From Opitutales bacterium (GTDB lineage Bacteria; Verrucomicrobiota; Verrucomicrobiae; Opitutales; CAG-312), in contig JAGAOA010000060.1 in the NCBI GenBank assembly GCA_017623955.1, positions 1 to 29,655 of the forward strand: a stretch of DNA of 29,655 nt. The letters run 5' to 3'. Shown here one piece after another: positions 17,239 through 25,658 of this stretch (position 1 is its first letter; every line of letters starts with the position of its first letter). Below the pieces are notes generated by a model that saw only the letters and a program-made list of their open reading frames with translations, was not told the origin of the DNA and made no database searches. The translations under genes were made by a program, and so were the position numbers.

Positions 17239-17940
17239 ATGAATTTTTCTGCAACAGATTCTCATTGTCATATAGGTGGCATTGCGACTGAAATAAAAGC
17301 AGCAGTTTGTGCAATAAATGAACCGCAATGGGCTAAATTAGCATCTGTTGAGAATTCTAACATCAGAAAAGTTTTTGGATTGTTTTTAGGCGAAGCACTA
17401 GAACATTCAGATGCTGAAATAGAGAAGTCTATGACTGATTAAGAATCATATTTAGAACATGCATCTGCAATTGGAGAGTTCGGTTTAGATAAGCGCTTTA
17501 GTTCTGTATTGCCTTTCCATAAACAAGAAAAGTTATTCGATGCTCATATAGTAATTGCTTCAAAATATAATTTGCCGTGTGTTTTGCATTGTGTTGGAGC
17601 TTGGGGCTTTTTATTGAAGAAAATACGTTATTCTGTAAAGCGTATGGGCGTAAAAAAATTTGTATTGCATTCTGCTAGTACATCTAAAGAGCTTGCTACT
17701 GAGTTCGCAAAACTTGGCGGATATTTTTCGTTCTCAATGCGTCAATTAAATTCACGCAATGGAATAGAAACGGCTATGAGTGTTCCATTAGAGCGTATAC
17801 TTATTGAAAGCGATGATATTCCTTCACAGGAAAGTTATAATCAAGTGCTATCAAGATTGTCACAGATAAGGAACATATCTGAATTAGAGTTGTCTGAGAA
17901 TGTGAATAGAAATTTTGAAAAGTTTTATATCAATGTTTAA
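17239..17940 (+). pseudogene. tatD: TatD-family metal-dependent hydrolase, interrupted by one in-frame TAA
   Basis: TatD-type TIM-barrel amidohydrolase/DNase, a short version of about 233 residues. The HxH motif is at DSHCH, the mid-barrel Glu at AIGEFGLDKRF, metal His residues at VLHCVGAW and FVLHSAS, and the terminal Asp at LIESDD. All expected metal ligands are there, but a TAA at 17440-17442 (codon 68) sits between SMTD and ESYLEHASAIGE. The frame does not shift, and both sides align as one protein. A second piece read from an internal start would lack the HxH. tatD follows aroB by one base, and its real stop overlaps the tcdA ATG by eight bases. It is either a nonsense-mutated gene, a base-call error or a readthrough site. 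Confidence 0.8.
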
Positions 17941-18652
17941 ACGTACATCAATTCTCTACGGAAGTTCTGCCTGTGAAAAATTGCGCAATGCTGTTGTTGC
18001 AGTGTGTGGTGTTGGTGCTGTTGGAGGATTTGCAGTTGAGGCATTAGCTCGCTTGGGTGTTCAAAATTTCTATTTATACGATTTTGATTCTTTTGAAATT
18101 TCAAATATAAATCGCCAACTTGGTGCATTAAATTCAACGCTGGGAAAGGTTAAAGTTGATGTACAAAAGGCGCGAATTTTGGATATAAATCCCGAAGCAA
18201 AAGTTGAGGCAAATAATGTTTTTGTTGATGAGCATTTAGCAAAGGAAATCGCAGGCGGACGACCTACCGTCATTATCGATGCAATTGATACTATTGCTTC
18301 AAAAATAGCAATAGCACATAGTGCTATTGATGCAAATGTTCCATTAGTTTCTAGTATGGGTGCTGCACGTAGAAAAAATCCACTAGAAGTCAAAACGGGC
18401 GATATTTTTAAAACTTCAGGATGTCCATTGGCTTCGCGAGTTCGAAAGGAACTTCGAAAGCTTGGGATTTTGCAAGGTTTTAGATGTGTTTATTCAACCT
18501 AGATAGTAGATGATAGTACTCATATAAAATCGGATATTGATAACGCAAAGGTTATAGGTAGTTCTGTTATTGTGACTGGTGTGTTTGGGTTAAACTTGGC
18601 AAATCTTGCATTGGAAGAAATAATTAATTCATCTGAAGATAAACCGATATAA
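17933..18652 (+). pseudogene. tcdA: tRNA threonylcarbamoyladenosine dehydratase TcdA (CsdL), interrupted by one in-frame TAG
   Basis: ThiF/E1-like enzyme that cyclises t6A37 to ct6A in tRNAs. RTSILYG opens the protein, followed by the ATP-site CGVGAVGGFAVEALARLG at 25-42, the acid pair in YDFDSFEISNINRQ at 49-62, and GKVKVD. IDAIDTIASK is the DAID motif and SMGAARRKNP follows. A TAG at 18500-18502 (codon 190 of 239 sense positions) interrupts CVYST-x-IV. The same frame then continues with SSVIVTGVFGLNLANLALEEI, the C-terminal helix expected in TcdA, to a TAA at 18650-18652. The ATG at 17933 overlaps the tatD stop. Losing the last 49 residues would remove the closing strand and helix. Same uncertainty as tatD: mutation, error or readthrough. 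Confidence 0.82.
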
Positions 18653-18664
18653 GAGTTCTGAGAT

Positions 18665-19516
18665 ATGTCTATTTATGATAGAGATTATATGCGTGAATAT
18701 TCATCTACAAATCGACTAAAATATCATTTTGTAGATACTCCGGCTGTTTGTTGGTTGATAACATTAAACGTACTTATGTTTGTGTTAAGTGTGGTAGTTC
18801 CGCCAGTGTATAACGCTTTGGCATTGTCTCCGCAATCTGTAAGTTCGTTTAAAATCTGGACTTTATTTTCTTATGGCTTTTTACATGGCGGAATGCTTCA
18901 TATTTTGTTTAATCTATTAGGTTTGTTCTTTATGGGAAGACCATTAGAAAAATGGATTGGAACAAAAAAATTCTTATTAGTTTATTTTTCTGGAGTTATT
19001 TTAGGTGGATTACTTTGGTTGTGTTTTTCATGGGGCGAAGATTCTGTTTTAGTTGGGGCATCGGCTGGAGTGATGGCAGTTCTTTCTGCGTTTTGTATGT
19101 TGTATCCACCAACGCCCATAACGTTTTTGATTTTCTTTATAATACCAGTTCGAGTTCGTCCATTAACAATGTTAAAAATAGTTGCTGTAATTGAGTTCTT
19201 AGGTTTTATTTCTTCTATTAGTGGTGGCGATAGTACTATTGCATATTCTGCACATCTAGGAGGTTTGGCAGCTGGGTTGGGTATTATAGAATTTATAAAA
19301 AGAGGTGGATTTTCTTTTCTAGATAAAGTATCTTCCGATAAATTTTTAAGATTTTCACGCAAGAAGAAAACCTCAGGTGGTGTTTTGAAATTCAAAGTCG
19401 ATGTATCTGCAGATGATGCTAGTGAAGTTGATAGAATTTTGGAAAAAGTAAATCGCAAAGGTTTTGCATCTCTATCTGACGAAGAACGCGAGTTCTTGCG
19501 TAGAGCTAATAAATAA
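18665..19516 (+). CDS. Rhomboid-family intramembrane serine protease
   Basis: Cleaves substrates within the membrane. The 283 aa protein has six hydrophobic segments between about 26 and 210. Conserved features are the HGGMLHILFNLLGLFFMG stretch (rhomboid HxxxHxxxN), the nucleophile Ser133 in GASAG, and the base His197 in AHLGG. The last 70 residues are soluble and basic, then acidic, ending in a helix pair (VDRILEKVNRKGFASLSDEEREFL) often seen at the C terminus of PVC and Bacteroidetes-type rhomboids. It starts 12 bases after the tcdA frame ends, so it is probably co-transcribed. No substrates can be inferred. Confidence 0.92.
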   Translation: MSIYDRDYMREYSSTNRLKYHFVDTPAVCWLITLNVLMFVLSVVVPPVYNALALSPQSVSSFKIWTLFSYGFLHGGMLHILFNLLGLFFMGRPLEKWIGTKKFLLVYFSGVILGGLLWLCFSWGEDSVLVGASAGVMAVLSAFCMLYPPTPITFLIFFIIPVRVRPLTMLKIVAVIEFLGFISSISGGDSTIAYSAHLGGLAAGLGIIEFIKRGGFSFLDKVSSDKFLRFSRKKKTSGGVLKFKVDVSADDASEVDRILEKVNRKGFASLSDEEREFLRRANK

Positions 19517-19572
19517 TAATGGTCTTGTAAAAAACATAAATACAATATTTAGTATTAAGTAACTTTATTAAA

Positions 19573-21825
19573 TTGTTAAAAATATCACTTATCTTTATCG
19601 CCCTATTTGTGCAGATGTTTGTTTCATTGAATGCACAACAGGCCTTGTCTTCGGCAAACAGAGTTCCATTGCAAACAACTCCCAAAATGCGTAACGAAAC
19701 GCGTGTGTTGTTTATGTGTATGGAAAATGGACATTACTCACGCAATCATTTGTCAGATTTAGATATGCGCGAGTTCATTAGAGAGTATATGAACAATATA
19801 GATATATTTAAAATGTTCTTTACTACTTCAGATGTTCAGCATTTCCAAGACTTCTTTGCTCAGTCAGCAGAAATTATGTTTCAACAGGGAACACTTTTGC
19901 CTGCATTCTCTATTTACGATAAGTTTATTTCTCGAGCAGAAGCTCGCCTAGATTGGATAAAGCAGAGAATGAAAAAACCATTTAATTTAAAACAAACCTC
20001 AACATTTCGTCTAGATAGGAGCAAAGAAAATTGGCCAACTTCATTGGCAGAAGCAGATGAACTTTGGGACAAACGTTTAACCTTTGATATAATTAATGAG
20101 ATGTTGTCTTTCGATGAATCTCAAAAAGATAAGAAATCAAAGAAAGATAAAAAGAAATTAAAAAATGATACTTTATCCGATAAAAATGTACCCAAAACTT
20201 ATGATGAAAAATTGGCAAAAGCTAAAGAAGAAGTTTTGAAACGTTACGAACGTGTAATTGATAATTGGATAAAGTTTGATACAATAGAAATTCAAGAATT
20301 ATATCTGAATGCTCTAACAGAAATGTTTGATCCTCATTCTACATTTTTGTCGGAATATGCTTTAGAAGATTTTGATATAGCTATTAGAAATTCTCTTGTC
20401 GGAATTGGTGCAACACTTCAAGAAAAAGATGGATATTGTAATGTCATAGAACTATTGCCTGGGGGGCCCGCTTACGAAAGTAAGCAAATAGAAGCAGGTG
20501 ATAAAATACTCGCCGTAGGTCAAGGTGACGATGGAGAAATGGTAGATGTCATTGGTATGAAGTTGCGTAAAACGGTACGTTTAATTCGTGGACAAGAAAA
20601 TACAAAAGTTCGCTTGTTAATAGAGCCTTCATCAAATCCAAGTGCACGCAAAATTGTAACGTTAGTTAGAAAAGAAATCAAATTAACCACAAAATTGGCA
20701 AAGGCATTTGTATATACAGTTCCATTAAAAAACAAAACAGTTCCAATAGGAGTTATCGATTTACCTGCATTCTATGGAGAAAGTTCTTCCGATGATGGCT
20801 CTAAGGGCTTTAGTACTTCAAAGAATGTAGAAGAGCTTTTGCTTAAACTAAAAAGTTTTAATGTGCAAGGGGTCATCTTAGATTTGCGTAAAAATGGAGG
20901 CGGTTTCTTGAATGAAGCAATAGATTTAACTGGGTTATTTATAAAAAAAGGTGCAGTCGTTCAGGTCAGAAATTCGTCAGACAGAGTTAATGTTTTGAAC
21001 GATGAAAATGAAAAAATCGTTTGGGATGGACCTTTGATGGTTCTAGTTAGTCGTCTATCTGCATCTGCGTCAGAGATTGTTGCAGGTGCATTGCAAGATC
21101 ACAAACGTGCATTGATTGTTGGTGATGCACATACTCATGGAAAGGGAACCGTTCAAACGGTATGTCCTTTGTCGCGTTTTGATAATGAGCAAAAGAGTGC
21201 CGCAAAATTTACTATCCAAAAGTGGTATGCTCCCAGTGGTAATTCTATTCAACTTAAAGGAGTAACTCCAGATATTGTCTTGCCATCTATCTTCGATAAT
21301 ATGGAATTTGGTGAGCAATACAAAGATAACGCATTGCGTTGGGATAGTATTTCGCCAAGCCAAATAGAACAGATATACGCTTATGGTTTAGATAAATCTC
21401 AAGCTACCGAGTTCGTGAAGAAATTAGAAAAGCAATCTCTTGAACGTCAAAATAAACTAGATGAGTTCAAGTTCTTAAAAGAAAGAATTGCATGGTTGAA
21501 AGAACGTCAAAATAAAAAGGATTGGGTTATCAATTATGATGAACGTAAACAAGAATTAAAAAAATCTGAAGATTTTATAGATTCTGTTGAAAAACGAGAA
21601 GAAGAATTTGCAAAACGTAACTATAAGAAAGAAGAAATACTCTTAGACGCATCAAAAGAAGTTGAATCTAAGAAGAAAGAATCAGAAAAAGAAGCTAAAT
21701 CTGAAAAGAAAAAAGATGTAGAATTAGACTTATTTGACGATGATAAAGAAGAGATTTTTGATGTTCAACTTCGAGAAGCCTTGCGTATAATGGCTGATTG
21801 GATTGAAATTTTACAAAAAAAATAA
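19573..21825 (+). CDS. prc: Carboxy-terminal processing (tail-specific) protease, S41 family
   Basis: Periplasmic protease that degrades or trims proteins from the C terminus. The 750 aa protein begins with a signal peptide (LKISLIFIALFVQMFVSLNA), from a TTG start at 19573; no in-frame ATG precedes it. Domain order is: N-terminal helical domain (about 40-250, with a Lys-rich insertion at 183-198), PDZ (about 265-350, LVGIGATLQEKDGY ... GDKILAVG), and the S41 core. The core has the SASASE motif at 496-501 (Ser498 as nucleophile by alignment to E. coli Tsp) and Lys524 in HGKGTVQ. The C-terminal part is DUF3340-like and ends in a very charged Lys/Glu stretch (about 630-730). This is the Prc/Tsp large form. 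It ends 18 bp before the bidirectional terminator. Confidence 0.92.
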   Translation: MLKISLIFIALFVQMFVSLNAQQALSSANRVPLQTTPKMRNETRVLFMCMENGHYSRNHLSDLDMREFIREYMNNIDIFKMFFTTSDVQHFQDFFAQSAEIMFQQGTLLPAFSIYDKFISRAEARLDWIKQRMKKPFNLKQTSTFRLDRSKENWPTSLAEADELWDKRLTFDIINEMLSFDESQKDKKSKKDKKKLKNDTLSDKNVPKTYDEKLAKAKEEVLKRYERVIDNWIKFDTIEIQELYLNALTEMFDPHSTFLSEYALEDFDIAIRNSLVGIGATLQEKDGYCNVIELLPGGPAYESKQIEAGDKILAVGQGDDGEMVDVIGMKLRKTVRLIRGQENTKVRLLIEPSSNPSARKIVTLVRKEIKLTTKLAKAFVYTVPLKNKTVPIGVIDLPAFYGESSSDDGSKGFSTSKNVEELLLKLKSFNVQGVILDLRKNGGGFLNEAIDLTGLFIKKGAVVQVRNSSDRVNVLNDENEKIVWDGPLMVLVSRLSASASEIVAGALQDHKRALIVGDAHTHGKGTVQTVCPLSRFDNEQKSAAKFTIQKWYAPSGNSIQLKGVTPDIVLPSIFDNMEFGEQYKDNALRWDSISPSQIEQIYAYGLDKSQATEFVKKLEKQSLERQNKLDEFKFLKERIAWLKERQNKKDWVINYDERKQELKKSEDFIDSVEKREEEFAKRNYKKEEILLDASKEVESKKKESEKEAKSEKKKDVELDLFDDDKEEIFDVQLREALRIMADWIEILQKK

Positions 21826-21843
21826 AGTCCATCATCGTATAAC

Positions 21844-21878
21844 AAAAATAGGCAGTAGTAAAACTACTGCCTATTTTT
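21844..21878. terminator. Bidirectional intrinsic terminator
   Basis: AAAAATAGGCAGTAGT and its exact complement surround a 3-base AAA loop, giving a 16-bp perfect stem with T-runs on both strands. It lies between the convergent protease gene and the small Lys/Cys-rich gene. Confidence 0.88.
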
Positions 21879-21893
21879 TGTATGTTGCTTAAA

Positions 21894-22349
21894 TTAAGCC
21901 ATATCAATATATGCGTCTAACGATTCAACATTTACAACAATTTTATCTGTAATTGCATTTGCGTCTTCTACGTTAAATCCTCTATCTACAAGTTCAATAA
22001 AGAAGAAGTCTTGAATTACACTTTCAACAACTTTTACATCGTTGAGCTTTGTTGAGATTTCTGCAATGACTTTTGCAAGATTGTTTTTACACTTACAATC
22101 TTTTTTTCCACAACATTTTTTGTTTGGATTTGTTTTGCAAACACCGCCTTTTGTGCAAGTACACTTTTGTTCTTTTACAACTGCTTTTTTTGCACTTTGT
22201 TCAGGCTTAGTTTTCTTTACTGGTTGCTTCTTAGCAGGCGCTTTGGCTACTGCCTTTTTTGCAGGAGTTTTCGCTACTACTTTTTTTACAGGAGCTTTTT
22301 TTACAATTTTCGACTTAGATACTTGTTTTTTCGCAGATGTTTTTTTCAT
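21894..22349 (-). CDS. Small protein with histone H1-like tail and cysteine cluster
   Basis: No function recognised. The 151 aa protein has three parts. Residues 1-62 are a Lys/Ala/Pro/Val tail with KKAPVKK and AKAPAKK repeats like eukaryotic H1 and bacterial HctA/AlgP-type tails. Residues 63-88 hold seven cysteines in a short Lys-rich stretch (CTC, VC, KCC, DCKC), spaced like a metallothionein or zinc cluster. Residues 89-151 are a compact predicted helical segment with few lysines (NNLAKVIAEISTKLNDVKVVES, then VNVESLDAYIDMA). The ATG at 22349 is the first in frame and the AT-rich spacer 22350-22486 holds its promoter. Its end faces the terminator at 21844-21878. DNA or nucleic-acid binding through the tail is likely; the cysteine part may bind metal. 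The gene is open and in frame throughout. Confidence 0.7.
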   Translation of the reverse strand: MKKTSAKKQVSKSKIVKKAPVKKVVAKTPAKKAVAKAPAKKQPVKKTKPEQSAKKAVVKEQKCTCTKGGVCKTNPNKKCCGKKDCKCKNNLAKVIAEISTKLNDVKVVESVIQDFFFIELVDRGFNVEDANAITDKIVVNVESLDAYIDMA

Positions 22350-22486
22350 AATATGTTGTTATTTAAATATATTCTTAAATAAAATGCAAGCTTAATTTTA
22401 TAACATAGTTCAAAAATCTTCTTTAGTATAAATACATTTAAGGTTGATTTTTTAGATTATATTGTATTGAATTAGCGTAGATTTTT

Positions 22487-23617
22487 ATGAATGTTCCACT
22501 CCTAGATTTGAAAACGCAATATAAGCCATTGCGTGAAGAAACAAGAAAACTTTTAGACGATATTTTGGATAGCCAATATTTTATCGGTGGTCCATACGTT
22601 GCTAAATTAGAAGAAGAAGTTGCAAAGTATTCTGAAACAAAGGCAGCTATTGGTATCTCTAGCGGTACCGATGCTTTATTGGCTGCTTTGATGGCAATCG
22701 GAATATCCCCATCTCCTTTAGATAAAGGAGAGTCAGCTGAAGTCATTTTGCCCACATACACTTTCTTTGCTACTGCTGGATGTGTATGGCGTGCAGGGGC
22801 TAAACCTGTGTTTGTCGATATAGATAAGAATACTTACAATATTGATGTAGATGCAATAGAGGCAAAGATAACGCCTAATACAAAAGCAATAATGCCCGTT
22901 CATCTGTATGGTCAGTGTGCCAATATGGAAAAAATTCGTGAACTTGCCGATAAATATAATTTGGCGGTTATTGAAGATGCTGCTCAGGCTATCGGCGCTC
23001 GTAGAAATGGAGTACGTGTTGGCAACTTTGGCGATTGTGCTTGTCTAAGTTTCTTTCCATCAAAGAATCTTGGCGGATTAGGTGATGGTGGTATGATAGT
23101 TACAAATAATTTGGACCTTGCCGATAAGATTCGTCAGATGCGTAATCATGGAATGGAGCCAAAGTATTATCACAAGTTTGTGGGTGGTAATTTCCGATTA
23201 GATGCAATTCAAGCGGCTGGATTGTTGGTGAAACTTCCGCATCTCGATAAATGGGGACAAATGCGTAGAGAAAATGCATCGCAATATAACGATGCTTTTG
23301 CAAGTGTTGAGAAAATCAAAACTCCGTTTATAGAGTCGTCTAATTATTCTATTTATAACCAGTATATAGTTTCTGTGGAAAATAGAGACGAGGTTCTTGC
23401 TTATTTGCGTTCTAAAAATATCGGCTGTGAAATATATTATCCAGTTCCTTTGCATATGCAGGAGTGTTTTGCAGGTTTAGGTTATAAGAAGGGAGATTTT
23501 CCTTGTGCCGAATATGCTGCAGAACATACTATTGCATTACCAATCTATCCAGAATTGGCAAAAGAACAAATTAAATATGTTGCAGACTCGTTGATTGAAG
23601 CTGTTACAAAGAAATAG
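22487..23617 (+). CDS. DegT/DnrJ/EryC1/StrS-family PLP aminotransferase
   Basis: Sugar aminotransferase acting on a nucleotide-linked keto sugar, probably for lipopolysaccharide or other surface glycan. The 376 aa protein shows the family opening VPLLDLKTQY, the phosphate-binding SSGTDALLAALMA at 58-70, Asp164 in VIEDAAQAIGA, the PLP lysine Lys193 in FFPSKNLGGLGDGG, and the C-terminal NQYIV and YYPVPLHMQECF motifs. This resembles the WlbE/WbpE type, but substrate is not certain. Oddity: residues 74-84 (SPSPLDKGESA) replace the usual GPGDE turn and are about seven residues longer. They are encoded by a perfect palindrome (22712-22731). Stop is TAG; kdsB follows after two bases. Confidence 0.92.
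   Translation: MNVPLLDLKTQYKPLREETRKLLDDILDSQYFIGGPYVAKLEEEVAKYSETKAAIGISSGTDALLAALMAIGISPSPLDKGESAEVILPTYTFFATAGCVWRAGAKPVFVDIDKNTYNIDVDAIEAKITPNTKAIMPVHLYGQCANMEKIRELADKYNLAVIEDAAQAIGARRNGVRVGNFGDCACLSFFPSKNLGGLGDGGMIVTNNLDLADKIRQMRNHGMEPKYYHKFVGGNFRLDAIQAAGLLVKLPHLDKWGQMRRENASQYNDAFASVEKIKTPFIESSNYSIYNQYIVSVENRDEVLAYLRSKNIGCEIYYPVPLHMQECFAGLGYKKGDFPCAEYAAEHTIALPIYPELAKEQIKYVADSLIEAVTKK
22712..22731. repeat. Perfect 20-bp palindrome inside the DegT gene
   Basis: TCTCCTTTA and TAAAGGAGA flank GA. It encodes Ser76-Glu82 in frame within the region where the protein is longer than the family norm. The upstream CCCCATCTCCT (22707-22717) recurs exactly at 9798-9808 in the spacer after mdh. Likely a small dispersed palindromic repeat copy. 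Confidence 0.6.
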
Positions 23618-23619
23618 GT

Positions 23620-24687
23620 ATGATAAAAGATCTTATTTTAACTATACTAGAAGTCGGAATTATAGTAATTCCACTATCTTTTGGATTGTACTTTTTGTTC
23701 AAAACAAATACTTCGTACGAAGAAAGTTATAATAATTCAAAGCTTCGTTTTTGGGGTGTTTCAAAACGAAAGTACAAATTGCTGTTCCGTTTGTTTGGAA
23801 TGTTTTGTTTGAGCGTAGCGGCTACTGCAGTTTACAGTAATTATTTTGCTCCAAATGAAAATGTAGAATCAGAAATAAAAGATTTTTGGAAAGACGTAGA
23901 TTCTTCGGAACAAAAGGGTGTTAGTGTTGGTGCTATGCTCTTGGGGGCAGCTATTGCGATTCCTACACGAATGAGCTCGACGCGTTTTCCAGGGAAACCC
24001 TTGGCTGTACTAGGTGGAAAAACCGTTCTAGAACGTGTTTATGAACGTTGTATGCAAAGTAAATTGTCAGAAAAAGCTGTAATATTAACAGATAGTGAAG
24101 AAATCATCGATTATGCAAAACGTATGGGAGCTCCTGCAATAATGACTTCGTCATCGTGTAATTCAGGCACTGAGCGTATAATTGAAGCTTTTGATGAAAT
24201 TGGAGCAGAGTTTGTTGTAAATGTTCAAGGCGATGAACCATTTATTTCTCCTATTTTGATTGATTCTCTAATTGCAACACGTAATAAAACTAATTGCGAT
24301 TTAGTCACTGCCGCATCTAAAATAGAAGATGTTGGTACCTTAGAAAATGAAAATGTAGTAAAGGTATTGCGTGCAGAAGATGGCAAAGCTATTTATTTTA
24401 GTAGAGCGGCAGTCCCCCATATTAGAGGAGAAAAAGATAAGGCAAAATGGTTCGACAAAGCATCTTATTGGCGACACATCGGTATATATGGATACTCTAA
24501 AAATGCACTAGATAAATATGCAAGTTTTGGTTCTTGCCTTTTAGAAAAGTGTGAGATGTTAGAGCAACTTAGATTTATATCTAACGGAATGCAGTTTGAA
24601 GTTGTGCAAACAGAATATGAATCTATAGGTATAGATACCCCAGAAGATTTGGTGGTCGCTGAAGAATTCTTAAAAAGACAATCATAA
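23620..24687 (+). CDS. kdsB: CMP-Kdo synthetase with N-terminal membrane extension
   Basis: 3-deoxy-manno-octulosonate cytidylyltransferase, which activates Kdo with CTP for lipid A inner-core synthesis. The catalytic part starts at about residue 106 (ATG at 23935). Its blocks are AIPTRMSSTRFPGKPL, LTDSEEI, SGTERI, VVNVQGDEPFI and HIGIYGYSKNAL. Ahead of it, 105 residues in the same frame form two hydrophobic segments (about 5-27 and 57-75) with a basic loop (NSKLRFWGVSKRKYKLLFR) and an acidic linker. The usual KdsB is about 250 aa and soluble; this one is 355 aa. The whole frame is open and its start is two bases after the degT stop, so a fused membrane-anchored enzyme is likely. An internal start at 23935 remains possible. 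kdsD overlaps the stop (TAATG). Confidence 0.9.
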   Translation: MIKDLILTILEVGIIVIPLSFGLYFLFKTNTSYEESYNNSKLRFWGVSKRKYKLLFRLFGMFCLSVAATAVYSNYFAPNENVESEIKDFWKDVDSSEQKGVSVGAMLLGAAIAIPTRMSSTRFPGKPLAVLGGKTVLERVYERCMQSKLSEKAVILTDSEEIIDYAKRMGAPAIMTSSSCNSGTERIIEAFDEIGAEFVVNVQGDEPFISPILIDSLIATRNKTNCDLVTAASKIEDVGTLENENVVKVLRAEDGKAIYFSRAAVPHIRGEKDKAKWFDKASYWRHIGIYGYSKNALDKYASFGSCLLEKCEMLEQLRFISNGMQFEVVQTEYESIGIDTPEDLVVAEEFLKRQS

Positions 24688-25655
24688 TGGACGATTCAGA
24701 ATTAATATCAATTGGTACAGATGTACTCAAATGCGAAGCAAATTCAATTCTTTTGGCAGTAAAGGCATTAGATGAAAATTTTGCTCGAGCAGTAAAGGCA
24801 GTGCTAAATCATAAGGGAAAGCTTATGGTTTGCGGAGTTGGTAAATCTGGTTTAGTTGGACAAAAAATAGCTGCAACGCTATCCAGTACTGGAACGCCAG
24901 CAGTTTTTATGCATGCTTGCGATGCAGTTCATGGTGACTTAGGTGTGTATGAAGCAGGAGATCCCACATTGTTAATTTCAAATAGTGGTTCTACTGTTGA
25001 ATGTTTGCGTTTGATTCCTATTTTAAAGAAATTTAATTCAACTACAATAGCTCTCATTGGTAATTTGGATTCTCCGATGGGACGTGAGTGCGATATTATT
25101 TTGAATGCATCTTCAAATGGGGAGGCAGATCCAATCGGGATAGTTCCTACAAATTCTACTACGTTAGCTTTAGCTATGGGAGATGCTTTAGCATGTGCTT
25201 TAATGAAAGCTCGCGGTTTTACAAAAGAAGATTTTGCTCGTTTTCATCCGGCAGGTCAATTGGGGAGAAATCTTTTGTTGAAGGTTGGCGACGTAATGCA
25301 TAAGTTAGAGCATTGTGCGCTGGTTTCAGGGAATGATTCTGCCAGAGATGTTGTAATAGCAATGACAGAAAAACCATTGGGTGCAGCAGGTATCGTAGAT
25401 GAAAATAATAAAATCTTGGGTTTAATTACCGATGGAGATATTCGTAGAATGTTGCGTAATGTTTCTAATATAGATAGTGTAAAATGTTCTGATATAATGA
25501 CACGTTCTCCTATATGTATAGATAGTGAGGCCTCATTGTCAGATGCAGTAAAATTAATGGAAGAGCGTAGATCTAAGTTATCTGTGTTGCCTGTTGTTGA
25601 CGATGATGTTTTTAAAGGCATAATTCGTTTGCACGATATATATCAACCACAGTAG
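24687..25655 (+). CDS. kdsD: Arabinose-5-phosphate isomerase (KdsD/KpsF family)
   Basis: Interconverts ribulose 5-phosphate and arabinose 5-phosphate, the first committed step of Kdo synthesis. The 322 aa protein has an N-terminal SIS domain (about 30-170) with CGVGKSGLVGQKIAATLSSTGTPA (Lys53), HGDLGVY, SNSGSTVECLRLIP, and His187 in FARFHPAGQLGR. Two CBS domains follow at about 204-265 and 268-322 (VGDVMHK, LGLITDGDIRRML, IMTRSPI). It overlaps the kdsB stop by one base, so two Kdo steps are coupled. The stop is TAG, and the methyltransferase ATG lies in the same frame three bases later. Confidence 0.94.
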   Translation: MDDSELISIGTDVLKCEANSILLAVKALDENFARAVKAVLNHKGKLMVCGVGKSGLVGQKIAATLSSTGTPAVFMHACDAVHGDLGVYEAGDPTLLISNSGSTVECLRLIPILKKFNSTTIALIGNLDSPMGRECDIILNASSNGEADPIGIVPTNSTTLALAMGDALACALMKARGFTKEDFARFHPAGQLGRNLLLKVGDVMHKLEHCALVSGNDSARDVVIAMTEKPLGAAGIVDENNKILGLITDGDIRRMLRNVSNIDSVKCSDIMTRSPICIDSEASLSDAVKLMEERRSKLSVLPVVDDDVFKGIIRLHDIYQPQ

Positions 25656-25658
25656 AGT

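Noticed and set aside
18982..19545. 187-codon open frame on the minus strand opposite the rhomboid gene
   Set aside because: It mirrors a clear rhomboid coding sequence and shows no family motifs of its own.
22042..22395. 117-codon plus-strand frame opposite the Lys/Cys-rich gene
   Set aside because: Phe/Leu-rich because it is the complement of Lys codons; a shadow.
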